Part shown: positions 50,701 to 62,608 of the stretch, piece after piece
Position numbering within the stretch: the stretch's first letter is position 1
Layout: every line of letters starts with the position of its first letter
NCBI GenBank assembly: GCA_020746105.1
Contig: CM036619.1
Location: 13,306,238-13,370,237 of the forward strand
Source: Trogon surrucura
Lineage: Eukaryota > Chordata > Aves > Trogoniformes > Trogonidae
DNA: 64,000 nt
Direction: 5' to 3'
Made by a program: the position numbers and the translations under genes
The notes under the pieces: model-generated
The model's input: the letters and a program-made list of their open reading frames with translations, nothing else
Told to the model about the DNA's origin: nothing
Database searches by the model: none

Positions 50701-50831
50701 ACCCCAGCACGAGTCTCTTGCAGGCCGGAGAAAGGGCGGCTTTCGCAGCACACGCAGCCGCGCCTCGGGGCTGTGCCAGCATGGCCATGTCACTCAGGAA
50801 TCACACCTCTCCAAACTTTTTGGCCAGTACA

Positions 50832-50870
50832 GCTGGCAGAAGTCTGTCTTTGCTGGCAGAAGTCTGTCTT
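50832..50870 (+). repeat. Tandem duplication, 20-bp period
   Basis: GCTGGCAGAAGTCTGTCTT occurs at 50832-50850 and again, identical, at 50852-50870, separated by one T. The identity suggests a recent local duplication. Confidence 0.9.
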
Positions 50871-53664
50871 GTAGGCATGGCTTAACCCCAAGCTGTTTTC
50901 AGAAGAAGGCAAGATGCAAGCTAACCTCCCAGCACACGCTACATCCTACGTCGTAACACAAAATTCAGCCTTTGTGCCTTTCCACACAGAGCTGCTCAGC
51001 TCACCGGAGGTGGGGACTACCAGATGCTGTCAACTAAGTGTCAAGATGCTGATGCCGCGCAATAAATGGCTTTACAAAAAGCCCAACAGGACCGTTTTCA
51101 TTGATGCACAAAGTCTAGATGAATGTTGCTTTGGGCCCTGGGACACCACATTATTGCAGAAGAACCCAACTACATGAGCACAGCAGTCACAAGGTGAAAC
51201 TGCACTCCTTAAGCTAAGGCAAGCATAATACATAAATAGCATCAGTGGTGAAAATGAGAAACTAACGCATCTCAAAGGAAGACTGAATGGTTCTGAAAAG
51301 GTCAAGCTTAGCAGGTCCTGCAGGACAGCTTCATCCCAAACTCAACCAGGAGCCATTTTATTTGGTTGGCTGACCTGTTCTCCCATTTCTACCCATGAAC
51401 AACTGTAAGGCTGGATTTGCCCTTTCCTCCTCTTAATTTTGGGCTTGGATAACATCTTCCTGGGTCTGAATTTACTGTGAAGCAAAACGGCTGCTGGCTG
51501 GTGTACCCACCAATCTAAAAGTACATGAAAATTTAAGCCAATGCTTCTAAACCTAGGTACATCCCCTCAGGACACAAGGCAAACAAGGATAGAGCTAATG
51601 AACAGATGTTTTCTACCACAAGTGCTGGAAGCCCACAAGTCCCAATGAACTATTGTACCCCACTGAACACTTAGATGCCAAGACATCACTTTAAAGGCTA
51701 GACATTAAAAACCACTGTTCAGAAATGTGAGCAATCATTTTTATCTTGACAAGACACGAGTACACTGGCAGAAAAGTAAAATGAATGAGCTGAAGCACAG
51801 TCCAGTCCAAAGGTCCAAAAGTGTTGAAATCAGGAATCTGCCCACGAGTGCGAACAGACATGCTTTCTCCTTGGAAACATAACCTGCAGCTGAGCAGCAT
51901 GAAGGAGACACATCTGGAATTCCTCTGCTGCCAGCACTTCTTTTAATTCATGCTGTTATGCCAAGAACCAAAAGTTGGTGTTTTTACAGAGAACCCTTCC
52001 CTCTTCCAGTTACTTTGCAGGATAAAGTAAGCTTCTACTTACTGAAAGTGTTCATTACTGCTGCATTTTCTCACATGGACACTTGATCATTGATGCCTTT
52101 GGCAGCAATAAGACACAGTCTCCAACATTTTGAATTACACTAGTCTTTCCTCTGCTCACGAACAGAAATTTTGCAACATCCCTCACCTGTGATTCAACCT
52201 CAGTCTCAGAAAGGAGGAACGGGGTGTGTTTTGGGCAGACCCCTAACTATGAAGAAGTGAAAGGGTTCCCAAAACTCAGGTGGAGCTTCATGCCCTTGCT
52301 GGGATGAAAGGGCAGTTCTTCCATGAAGGAAAGAGCAACTCTACACATAAGAGAGGTAACAGCACCATGGGTAACAAAAAATAGTGACGATTGCTCTGTA
52401 GCTTCCACTGCAGCTGTCTCTAAAAGAGGCTGCACCAGCCAAGGGTCTTGATTCCTGCATTTACCCATTTTCTAGCTTCTGGAGGAATTTCCACAATAAA
52501 CAGTGACACGAGTCACTCAAGATCTGGATGCTATTCTTGTAGCAACAGAGTCCCAGAAGTCTTCCCCAGAGACACACTAGTTTTGAGGGCAAGACCAGAT
52601 GGCATTCAGCACACTGCCAGGATATTCCGAGATCAATGTGACAATGGAGTCCCACCAACCAGGCCCTGCTGCAGTCACAGGGGGCACAATACGACCATGT
52701 TCTACCACTAAATTGTGGTTATCACCAGGCTATCTGAGCAGGCTCCTCATCACACCCTAGCAGTATGAAATTCAGCTGTTAACATAAACCCTTAAAAACT
52801 GCTTTGGTGAAGGATAGGACTTAGAAATTCACCCTGGATTCATTGTAACTGCTCCATCACCTAAAAGGAATGGCTCCAGGAGAGCAACCAAGCGTCCCTT
52901 GTAATTTGCTATAATGTGGGATAAAATATTCACACTCTGAAAGAAATAATACTGAGAAAGTTGTGCCAGGGAATGATTCTGATACAGATATAGATTTATT
53001 TTGCCACCTGGCTCCACTCTGGCTCTACCTGCAAGCCCAGAAGCTCAAACAATATTAAAGGCTGGTCATTCCTGACACACCCTGCATCTTTCAAACACAC
53101 AGGATGCTTTATACTCCAAAGGCCAGCTGTGTATGGAAAAGACATTAAACTTTGTACAGACTGGTCCTGACTCCTGGAATACCAGTTCTCTTTAAAGCAT
53201 ATCTCTCTACTTCACCAAAAAAGGCCTCCCACGTGTATTTTCACTAGTGTTTACTCTGCAGATGGCTGTGGGAAAGAAATATAGATTTTAATCTGCCTGG
53301 TGCATCACCAGCCAAGCTGCAGTTGGGATTTAGTGAACAAACACTTTATTGCTGGTAGATGTAAGCAACGGGAAGAACACAATTTTATGTCCAAGATCAG
53401 GATGGATGGGAAAAATAGCTTCTCTGCTGCTTGGTATCAGAGGGAGCTAAAACAACCTTCCCACGGAAAGCACGTACCAGTGCTCCTCTCTCTGATCATG
53501 TTGGAGCTCTGTTCAGGATGGGACAGGAATGACTTGTAGCAATGGCTTCAGATGAAGCTTGGTGAGTGTCCCCCTTTTTCACACTAACCAGGCTTCAATC
53601 AGAAGTAGCATTATGATTTTGGGCAAAGCCATTTCTACCCTATGCTGGCTTCCCATTGCTCAGC

Positions 53665-53706
53665 TCCAGTCTGTTCAACTTCTGTTCCAGACTGTTCAAC
53701 TTCTGT
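53665..53706 (+). repeat. Tandem duplication, 21-bp period
   Basis: Two adjacent 21-base units, TCCAG(T/A)CTGTTCAACTTCTG plus T, differ at one position. It is non-coding and probably arose by replication slippage. Confidence 0.9.
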
Positions 53707-54194
53707 GCCTCAGTGTCCCCGTCTTTCAAACAAGAGTAATAAAACCTCCCCTAGAGGTATCACTTAGACCTCGGTCCTTGCAGAGCACAGTGCAAAGGAA
53801 AGCATTACAAGACTTACAGATCATTAGTAAATCAGCCAAGACTCTTCAAGAAGGCAGAAGACCAGACGTTAGACTAGGTTAGTCTGCTTACAAATCTGAC
53901 GTGTTACAGGGCCCTGCCTGGAGTAACGGCTCACCAAGGGACCAGCTGAGCCACCGATGCTCCAGCAAACCACCAACCCACTCGATCCCTACAGCCAGAC
54001 ATGCAACGCAAGCTTGGAAAGCCAAAAAGAAGAGAGAAGCCGCCAGCTTCTTCATATTCATGAGCTCTTTAATAATGCTCAACAAAACTTGGAGGCATGT
54101 TCTCTGCTGTTGCTCTTGCCCTTTTGCACAGCGAGCAGGTCATAAATATTTCAGGGGAAGAGTCCAGGAAATTTGCAAGATTGGTCCTAGGCTT

Positions 54195-54245
54195 TTACAG
54201 CATTAATGAGCAGGCCATTAATAGTTAATGAAGCAGCTGCTGGGG
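54195..54245. promoter_or_regulatory. Candidate regulatory cluster of TAAT sites with E-box
   Basis: ATTAATGA (54202-54209) and ATTAATAGTTAAT (54217-54229) supply several homeodomain TAAT/ATTA cores next to CAGCTG (54234-54239), an E-box. The dense spacing is suggestive of an enhancer core, but there is no conservation data. Confidence 0.25.
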
Positions 54246-54632
54246 ATCTCAGAGGTAAAGGCAAGACAAGAACAGCAGTGTTTGCCCATTCACTACATTG
54301 TGATAATGTGAAGGAACAGCTTGATCCTTTTATCAAATCCCCACCGTCATAGCGATCACACGAGCTGATCACAGAACCTCCAGCAGAACTGGACCTGACC
54401 CCCTGCCCCACTGCCATCGCCCAGCAGGGATGGAGACTTTTGCAAAGGGTCCCAACCAACCATCCTTATGCTCCGGGTACATTCATAGGAGTGAAAAGGC
54501 TTCAATGCTGTGTCTTAATTTAACACAAGTGCAACGTCCCAAACACTTATCCAGGTAGGACCACACAACACGTGTGCAGGCACTTGTGTGCACCCTGTAG
54601 TCACATGTATGTAAAAATGCCAATAAAAAGAA

Positions 54633-54645
54633 GGGGGGGGGGGGG
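54633..54645 (+). repeat. G13 homopolymer
   Basis: Thirteen consecutive guanines follow AATAAAAAGAA. Long G runs are uncommon, quadruplex-prone and hard to sequence accurately. Confidence 0.9.
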
Positions 54646-56034
54646 CCTTTTAAAAGTCTCAGCTGCTTGTTCAAAGCTGCGCCCTGAAAGCCAAATTCAC
54701 AACACAATTAGGCAGCCAACTTCAAAGAACGGCTCCTGTGACCTCAGCCTGGCATGCAGTGAGGACTCTGGTGCAAAGGTATTTTTGCTGTACTCACTTT
54801 TTCATACCTCTGAACTGATAACACCTTGTCTATACATTTGCAGCTGGGAAAACATAACTCCACTTGCTGGGAGCTTTAGTGAGGCAGGGCACCACAATGG
54901 CTGCTGCCTGTCAGCCACGCTGCGGGGAGTGACTCCAGCCCTAGAGCCCGGGCACGGGCAAAACGAAAAAGGGGTCACAAGAACTGGGTAAAAGTTTGGA
55001 TATTGTCAAATTCCATTTGCTTCTTTTCATTCCTAAGGGATCTGTGAGGTTGGCTTCCTGCTGCCTCCGTGTTTGTGTGTATGTGTCTATCAATCTCAGC
55101 ACTACTTTTTTTTTTTTACTTTTTTTTTCTTATTTGCTGATGAACGTCTGTCACATTCAACAGAGGTGAAAATCTTGAAGAAAGTAACTTCCTACTGGTC
55201 TCATGAAAACAAACAGTGTGTGGAGGAAAGATCCTCATCACCAGTCCCATGAAGTGGAGAGAGGTCTTCTGACCCCTCTCCCAGTGTACACAGGAATACA
55301 ATCTCATGAATCAAACACACTAGAAATCAGTTTGAGTTGGTCCTGCCGGCCCCAGGAATAACCAGCCTCCTGGATTTCAGCTCAAACCACATCTGGCTTG
55401 TCCCAGGTTAAGCTTTTCCTGCTCAGCAACTGATAGGGGTCCGCACAAAAAGCAAGGATAGGTAGCAGAATGGCTTCCTGAAGACCTCCAGGTGGATAGG
55501 GACAGCATGGACTGGTCCTCTTCAACAGCAAGCTCGTGAACTGAGTGGGGTTTGGATGCAATCTGAATCTCTCCCTTTTATGTAAGTGCCCTCATCACAA
55601 AGCGCAAAAGTTTGCACTTCACCTGTTCGGACTGTAATGCTCAGAGCTGGCAGTCAAGAGCCTTGCATTTGTGGGGAAGAAGAAAATGAAAAGAAAAGCT
55701 TGATTTCGAAGTTACAGTCCTAACTCCACCCTCCAAGCCAGAGATGTTAAGTAGTGCAGGAGTCAAAGGCAAGTGCAGCATTGGGCCCTTTGTTAAATAG
55801 TTAACTACGATTTGCCTAATCTGTCTGCAGGTACTCACTGAAGAGACAAAAAACTTTCCTACCAACACCCTACTCTCACCTAAACAGTGGGCTTCCAACA
55901 AGCACTTCCTAGGATGATCATCTTATAGATTTTAACAAAACTCATCCTTGGCTTTGCTTGCCTTCAAACAAGACTCTGCCTGCCTACTTTCAATGCAGAT
56001 CAAAGGTGACCTTAACAGATCCTCACTGTATTAA

Positions 56035-56125
56035 TACCTATAAAGAAAGTTTATTTTATGGCAATTATTCTATAGTAATTATATAGCAATTATAAAATAA
56101 TTTCAAGTAATTATTTTATTCTGTA
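56035..56125. repeat. AT-rich block with repeated AATTAT words
   Basis: Words such as GCAATTAT, AGTAATTAT and AAGTAATTATTTTATT recur within 90 bases. It looks like degenerate simple sequence. Confidence 0.6.
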
Positions 56126-57901
56126 AGTTCATTAAAAGCTATCATTTCCCAAACATGCCTTGGAAAAAAGAATTAGTACTTGGGCTTAATAACAAAGTAC
56201 ATAATTAGCAATGAATGTATAGTGATACCTTTTAAAACCTATAGCATGTAACATTCCTTCATGTTTTAAGTTGAGAGCATCTTAAAGTCGTTATAAACCT
56301 CGATTTAAAGACTTTAATACCTTGAACTATTTAAATCACATTAAGGATGAAACTTCATGTATGAAGAACTCTGCCAAATCCAGATGTGCGTTGGGCTGTT
56401 CATCACCCTCACACCATCATTTATGTAATTTAAAAATGGGCATTTTAAAAACACAGACAACTAAAAAAAAAAAATTCAATGACCAAAACCAACCTACCCA
56501 ACTTCAAAGGCTGCTTAATCAGCTTCCTATCAGCTGCCTGTTTAAAAAAGAAGAAAAAAAAGTAGTAATATTCTTGATATTTTTCCTCCTCCTCTAGCTA
56601 CATTGTAAAAGTTTCAGTGCTGAGTGTCTGTTAAACTTGCTGTTTCCAACTTTTTGAGTACTTATTTTTTTTCTGATTCTAAAACACAGCAAAGGGACAA
56701 GGGCCATTCCCATGCTAGGCAAAAATTAATCAAGCTGCAACCCAAATCATGCCAAGTGGACAGAGCAAAAGGTGACCAGTGTTTCAGGATGGGTATTGGT
56801 AGGTTGTGAAAGACTACTAATAAAGGGTGGCAAATCACAGTCTTTCTCTGCTGCTGTGCAGACCAGCAATCCCACACTTGAGAAGAAAAAGTGCATCTTC
56901 CAGCTCATCTGTGCCAGAAGCTCAGCTCAGGAACTCTTCTACAGGATGCTACAGCACTGCCTAGATGTATAAACCAAATACAACGCGACAGTGACCTTGC
57001 AGCACATGGTAGCAGCCTCCACCCCGAGATTCAGTAAAAAGAATCAAGATGAGAGTGAGAAGAACAAATAAAACCTCCTATATATACAGAGGCATGAACA
57101 AAATACAGGCAAATTTAAAAAAGAAAATAACAAAAGTACGTTAGATGAAAACACAAGCCAATCCTGAGATTGGCTCTGAGAGAGCTGCACCTACCGCAGG
57201 GTACTGCTTGTGCCAGTGAGAGGCAAGTAGGAAAGGATGCATCGAATTCAAGGCAGCTAACTGAAAAATGTGATCAAATTCCAACCTTGGCTGCAGAAAT
57301 CGATACAGGAAGGAGCCTCAGGTATGAATTCAGCTTTCCTGTGCAAATACACTGTACCCAAAATGCAGCAAAGTACACCTCACATCACTGCACACATAAG
57401 AAAAATCAAAAGCATGGCAGAGACCAGGTGGTAATCCCTACCCCCTCTTGTTGCTTGCTGTGTTTTGTAAGTAAAGCACTGTGCAAACATTCACAAATCC
57501 TTTGCCATACAGTACTGCATACTGTTCATATCACCACCAAGTCTGGGATGCAGCAGTGGTAGTGTTAAATACCCAATATCCTCCTTGCAAAGTACCTTGC
57601 ACACTTTTCAGGGGGTGCTTCACATTTAATAGCACATTTTAAAGCAGGTCTCTCACTCCATCAAGCACCACAAAAGCTCCTTCCCTGCCCTGTGAGCACC
57701 CTGCTGTGGCAGGCTCCCAGTCTGGATGCGGACAGAGTCCTCCGAAGTGGTGGCAGGGTGGGAACAGGCAGGTGGCGGGAGAGGGGAAGGAAGAGGATAC
57801 CGCAAAGAAATCGAAAATGCAAAACACGTGCTCAGCTTCCTCCTAAACTGGGCACAGGGTGCAGATCGGGTATTGTGGGGTTTTGGTTGTTTGTTTTTTT
57901 T

Positions 57902-57921
57902 GGTTTTTTTTAAAAAAAACC
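57902..57921. repeat. Perfect palindrome: GG, T8, A8, CC
   Basis: Eight T followed by eight A, bounded by GG and CC, is self-complementary over 20 bases. It lies at the end of a longer T/G-rich run beginning near 57878. Confidence 0.85.
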
Positions 57922-58195
57922 CACACATATTTAAGCCCCCTTATATTTTGTGGGAGAGGTGCAGAGGGCTCACCAGGGAAGTGGGGTCGGCTGGCGAGGA
58001 GTGTGCTGGTTCCCGGTCACCCCTCCGCACCCAAGAGCTCAGAACCCGAGGCTGAAAGCACCCGCTCTTGAGGAGGGAGAACAACACTCTTTACCACTTG
58101 ACCAGGAGCAAGAGCAGAGCAAACAAAAACGAGTTCAAATTTCAGGAGACAAATTTAAAATCCACCAACCCAGCGCTCTGATCTGCTGCTGGAGA

Positions 58196-58241
58196 AAAGA
58201 GCTCTTTTTGGCATAAATAAAGAGCTCTTTTTGGCATAAAT
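58196..58241 (+). repeat. Perfect 23-bp tandem duplication
   Basis: Two identical, directly adjacent units (58196-58218 and 58219-58241) each contain AAAGAGCTC, TTTTTGG and CATAAAT. Complete identity indicates a recent event or a length-polymorphic site. Confidence 0.93.
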
Positions 58242-61200
58242 ATATCTTGTAGTGCTCCTCTCCTGGCTCAGGCACGCAGTGAGTGTTCACACGCTCTCTT
58301 GACAATCACACAGCTGGTAAACACATAACAATAAGGTGAAACGTGAAAATAAGGCACTTATCTGTAAGGCTAAGGTCCAGGATACCAGGACAAAAACCCC
58401 AGAATTTAAGGCACTTCAAGTATATTTAAGCTTGAAAGCAAAATACTTTAGAGAGCTAACATTTTTTTTTCCTGTGTCAGATTAACTGTGGATTTTGAAA
58501 CTTGTGTTCGCCTTGAGCACTATTTCCCAAACCACCTCATCCCCTTGACATAACCACAAGACACACACATGAGATGTTGGCAGATACTTGGAGAAAGGGT
58601 GTCCTGTAAAAACTGTTTTAGCAACAACAAAATTGTGAGGATGCTCTAACCGTAAAGAAAGCAAAGATGCCAAGCTAAAAGCAGTTAAGAAAACAGTTCC
58701 CTCCAAACATATCATTCTTCCTCGTCACTCTAACTGCTTTAAAACACATGTGGAGCCTATTCCTTCCTTATGTTGGAGGATCCCAGAGAGATATAGGAAA
58801 GCAAAGCCTCCCTAAGACATAAGTTTCCTCTGAAATTGCCTGTGGATGACAATTTGCTCATCACCACATTTGGGAAACTTCCCACCTGCAGCTGTTGAGC
58901 AAAATCCTGCAGGTCCTCAGTGGCCACCAGCCCTTGCAGCCAGCAGCCTGGCACAGCTGTGCTGGAGACTCTGCCGTGCGGCATCTCCGGGTACTTTTCC
59001 TGGTTCAAAAACTCCACGATTGTTTTTCAGCATTTTATCACCCCTGGCTTCTCAAAGAAAATAAAATTTAACCCACAAGCCAGCAGTGCAGTGGAGCTGG
59101 CACCTTCCTGGCAAGATGCTTGCACCTGAGCACAGGTTGGGGAGACCTGTGCCTTAGGCTAAAGTCCAGGTTAAAGGGCTCCTGGCTCTTAGAGTCTGAA
59201 AAAAACCCTCTGGCTGCCCAGTCCTGAGCTGAGGAATAGATCCCAAAAATCTGCAGTTGCGAGGTCACAATTACTCTCCGTACCAAACATTATGTGATGG
59301 TAATGAAAAGTAACATCATAACCATGATAGGCTGCAAGAGATGTCATGGGGATGCTGAATGGTGACAAGGAAATAAATAAGTGATAAAGGACTCTGCAAC
59401 CACCTTTGGCTGAGCAGAAGGGGGGTGTTGGTGCAGCACCTGTCTCACCAGGGCTGGAAGCAGCGACAGCCGTGTGGACACCGAGCCAGGAGACCAAGCG
59501 CTCTCCCCAGGAGGGAGCCAAGCATTCAAGCAACTTCCTCACCTTCCAATCATGTGAAAATAAATACTTCTGACCCAGTGCCTCTCTTCTCAGAAGACCA
59601 GGAAGGGGAATCTCTTTGGAAAACTGTGAAAAAGACTCAGCTTCAGCAGGGACCGCGATCCTCTGGCATAACCCCATCTGCCACAGTTTTCAAGGAAACT
59701 GTATTGAAGCCTGGAAGACAACAAGTACCGAAGCCTGTAACAGCAGTGTGCTTCCAGCATATCATTTAAATAAATCAGTTTCTGGAGAGACAAAAGACAA
59801 GGAAAAACTCCCTGTGGAGCCTGATAGCTCATCCTGAAGAGGATGCTGAATAAAAAAAACCCACCACAACAAAACATATTTGCTTTAGAGGTGGGAGGCA
59901 GGAAGAGGGGCAGGGAAGACATCTCCTCAAGAGCACTTCAGGCCAGAATCATTAGGACTTTCCTCTATTTTGTGTGAGAGTGAATCAGCAGCGCTCCGCC
60001 AGCCCGGCAGCAGAGCTCGGCGATGCCGGCGCTGTCTGCTTCGTACCAGCTTCTCCTGGCATGAGAGGACTCAAACCTCCCGGCATCGCTTCCTGGGGCC
60101 TCTGTCAAGGCTCTATTTGAAATCCAACAAAACTTATGACTTCCAACTGTTCACTCCGGGATTTTCCTCTTGTAAATAAGATTTAAAAAAAGAACGAGTA
60201 TCTTCCCATTTCTGCTATCTGAGTGAAGTGTAACATAAAGTTAACTGAAACTAATAAGCATGAAATAAGGTTTACAAATATTTAAAAAATAATAATACGT
60301 TGTCCAAAGCTTGGAGAGTGAGAAAAAGGAACACATGCATTGGAGGCAAGGAAAGGGACAGTGAATTCTTGCAGAATACTGGTATTTTAATAAACCATTC
60401 CCAAGATGCTTTTAGCAGCAGCTCAGGGACGATTTTCTTGGGTGCTGTTTAACCCTCTCCCCCCTCCCCACCCTTGAATCAATAAGAAAAATCACAGGGC
60501 TTCTTCCTCCACTCCTCAGACTGGACAAGAGGTTAAATAATGTTAAACTTGAGGCTCCCTTCATTATCATCACTGATTCGAAGTAAGTAAGAAAATCTCT
60601 TCCCACTTGTTTGTTTATTTGCTTGCTTTAAGCCCCAGCAAGTGAAATATACAGTTTCAACACTTACTAGAAAATTGTGGGAACAGCAGACAATTAACAA
60701 CAAAAGAGAAGCCAAAATCAACAGGTAATTTGAGGTTGCAAGCTTAAAAAATATTTAGTATTTAAGAGGGGAAATAAGGCCAGGATAGGAAGAATGGGGG
60801 AGAAAAAAAAAAAGATGGAAAGAAAATGAAGATTTCAGGCCCATGATGGGACATGGAAACCAGTGTGAGAAGTTCTCATCTCAACCTTCTCACCGTGTGC
60901 ATGAAGGTAATTGTTCCCTCCATTGGTGCTGACTGGGACCACACTGTAAATCACATCACCAAAATGCTGCAACTTAAAAAACACTACTAAAATATGTATC
61001 TCTCACTTGAGAAAGAAGGGAGTGAAACAGAGGTTTTGTGCAAATCTAGCATAAGGGGACAGTGAGTGGAGTAACACAAGGGAAATAACGTCATTTTTGA
61101 GTTTTGCCACATTCTTCCAGGACAGAAGATGAATTTCAGGCTGTGGAGGAGTCTCCCAAGTGAACCGAACTGTGCCACGGTCAGGTTACATCAGTTTGGA

Positions 61201-62557
61201 GCAAACTCTGAGATATGCACAGAGCCACTTGTGTTTGGGGCAGGATGAGCCCACTCCTGTGCCCCCGAGCCTCCAACAGCTGCTCCTGCAGGGAGGACTG
61301 GGCTTAACCGGGGCTTAACTCCAGCAGTAAAAAGAGTTTCACAGAGAGGAGTGTTGCTGTGCAGACACTGAGAGCTGAGCAAGCACGTGGCAGCAGACAG
61401 CTCTGCATGGGAATGTCCCATGCCAGGTGTGTACCACAAACGCTTGCCACATGGTTCTACCAGCCCAGGACAGGACTTGTCACTCACGCAACTGTGCTGG
61501 CAAAACCCACGAGCAGAAAGGCTGTTACACCAGCAAAGGGGCATTTCTTGCTGATGCTGCTTATCAAAGTCACCATACAAGGTTGGGAGGATAAACCGAC
61601 CACCAGCAAATCTGGCCAGCAAGCAAGTTCTTGGTGTGGTTGTGGGATGCTGGCCACATGAAAGCACTCATACGCTCCTAGGGTCTGGATACTCCAGGTA
61701 ACGAGATATTAAATAGTCTGAAATACATACATGCTCAATTTTTACCAAGCCAGAGAAGATATAAACTGCAGATGTAACTGGGGAGGCTCGTTGTTGCAGT
61801 GATACTGAATTCCTCGCATGTGTCCTGCTTTCACCACCTGGCACATACCCCGTGCACCGGGCTGACACACAAAAGGTTGTCAAAACTCACTGAAATTCTT
61901 CCTCCTGAGGTGTGATTTCCAACCACGCAGGCATTACAGATCACCTTCTTCCCCATTTGTTTCTCAACCCTTCCTCCTTTTTCCACCAGCCCTCCAAAAG
62001 GCACCTTTTTCCATGCACCAACATGAGCTGTCCCACTTCAAGCCCTGCTGGGGGCATCGCCTGCCACAGGCAGGACAGGCAAGTACCCTCTCATCCGCAT
62101 ATTCATAGGGATGTTCAACCACAAGACACGGCCTCAGCTTCCAGAAGAACCCCTCTCCCCGGAGGACTTTTTTGCAAGTCCCCTCCTGGTTACCAATGCC
62201 AAAATCTCCTTTGCTTGCCTGTGTCATTTTCCCTCTGTTCACTAACAAAAAACATCCACCTGAGGCTTCTTCAGTCCCAAATACACAAAACCATCTCACA
62301 CACATCGCTCAGTTTGATTAGATCTCCAGTTTCACCAGCAGACTCACAATACTGTCCATTTTACAGAAACTTAGCTGATGGAAAATTCAGTTTTCACTTC
62401 ATAAACAGGTTTTGGGTCTCACGGTTCTGATAAAAAAGCTTGCCAAGTGCACAGTCTTAATTCTAAACCCACGGAGTTTCTTAAAACAACACAAAGTGCA
62501 TTCTTTTTCAAAACAATCAAAGAAACAACTCTTCTGCCTTGTAAAGGCAGTGGGTTT

Positions 62558-62608
62558 GGGGAGGGAGGGAGGGGGGGAGGGAGGGAGGGAGGGAGGGAGG
62601 GAGGGAGG
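62558..62608 (+). repeat. (GGGA)n polypurine microsatellite
   Basis: About fifty bases of GGGA units with one longer G run in the middle (62570-62577) and no pyrimidine. Its many G3 runs make it a strong quadruplex candidate, and its mirror symmetry allows triplex DNA. ORFs through it are low-complexity artefacts. Confidence 0.95.

Larger units (their letters stand above)
46613..53664. other. Non-coding DNA with possible regulatory motif cluster
   Basis: No gene or transposon is recognised. The A/T-rich segment at about 47570-47760 carries FOX- and POU-type sites. A perfect 19-bp duplication lies at 50832-50870. ORFs are short and domain-free. Confidence 0.55.

Noticed and set aside
59189..59677. 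Minus-strand ORF of 162 codons
   Set aside because: It has no domain, no homology that I recognise and no splice or promoter context. The local composition makes a chance ORF likely.
61191..61667. Minus-strand ORF of 158 codons, Cys/Ser/Pro-rich
   Set aside because: The cysteines follow no zinc-finger or secreted-peptide spacing, and there is no signal peptide. Treated as chance.
61912..62430. Plus-strand ORF of 172 codons
   Set aside because: Low-complexity Ser/Pro/His composition with no recognisable motif; probably chance.
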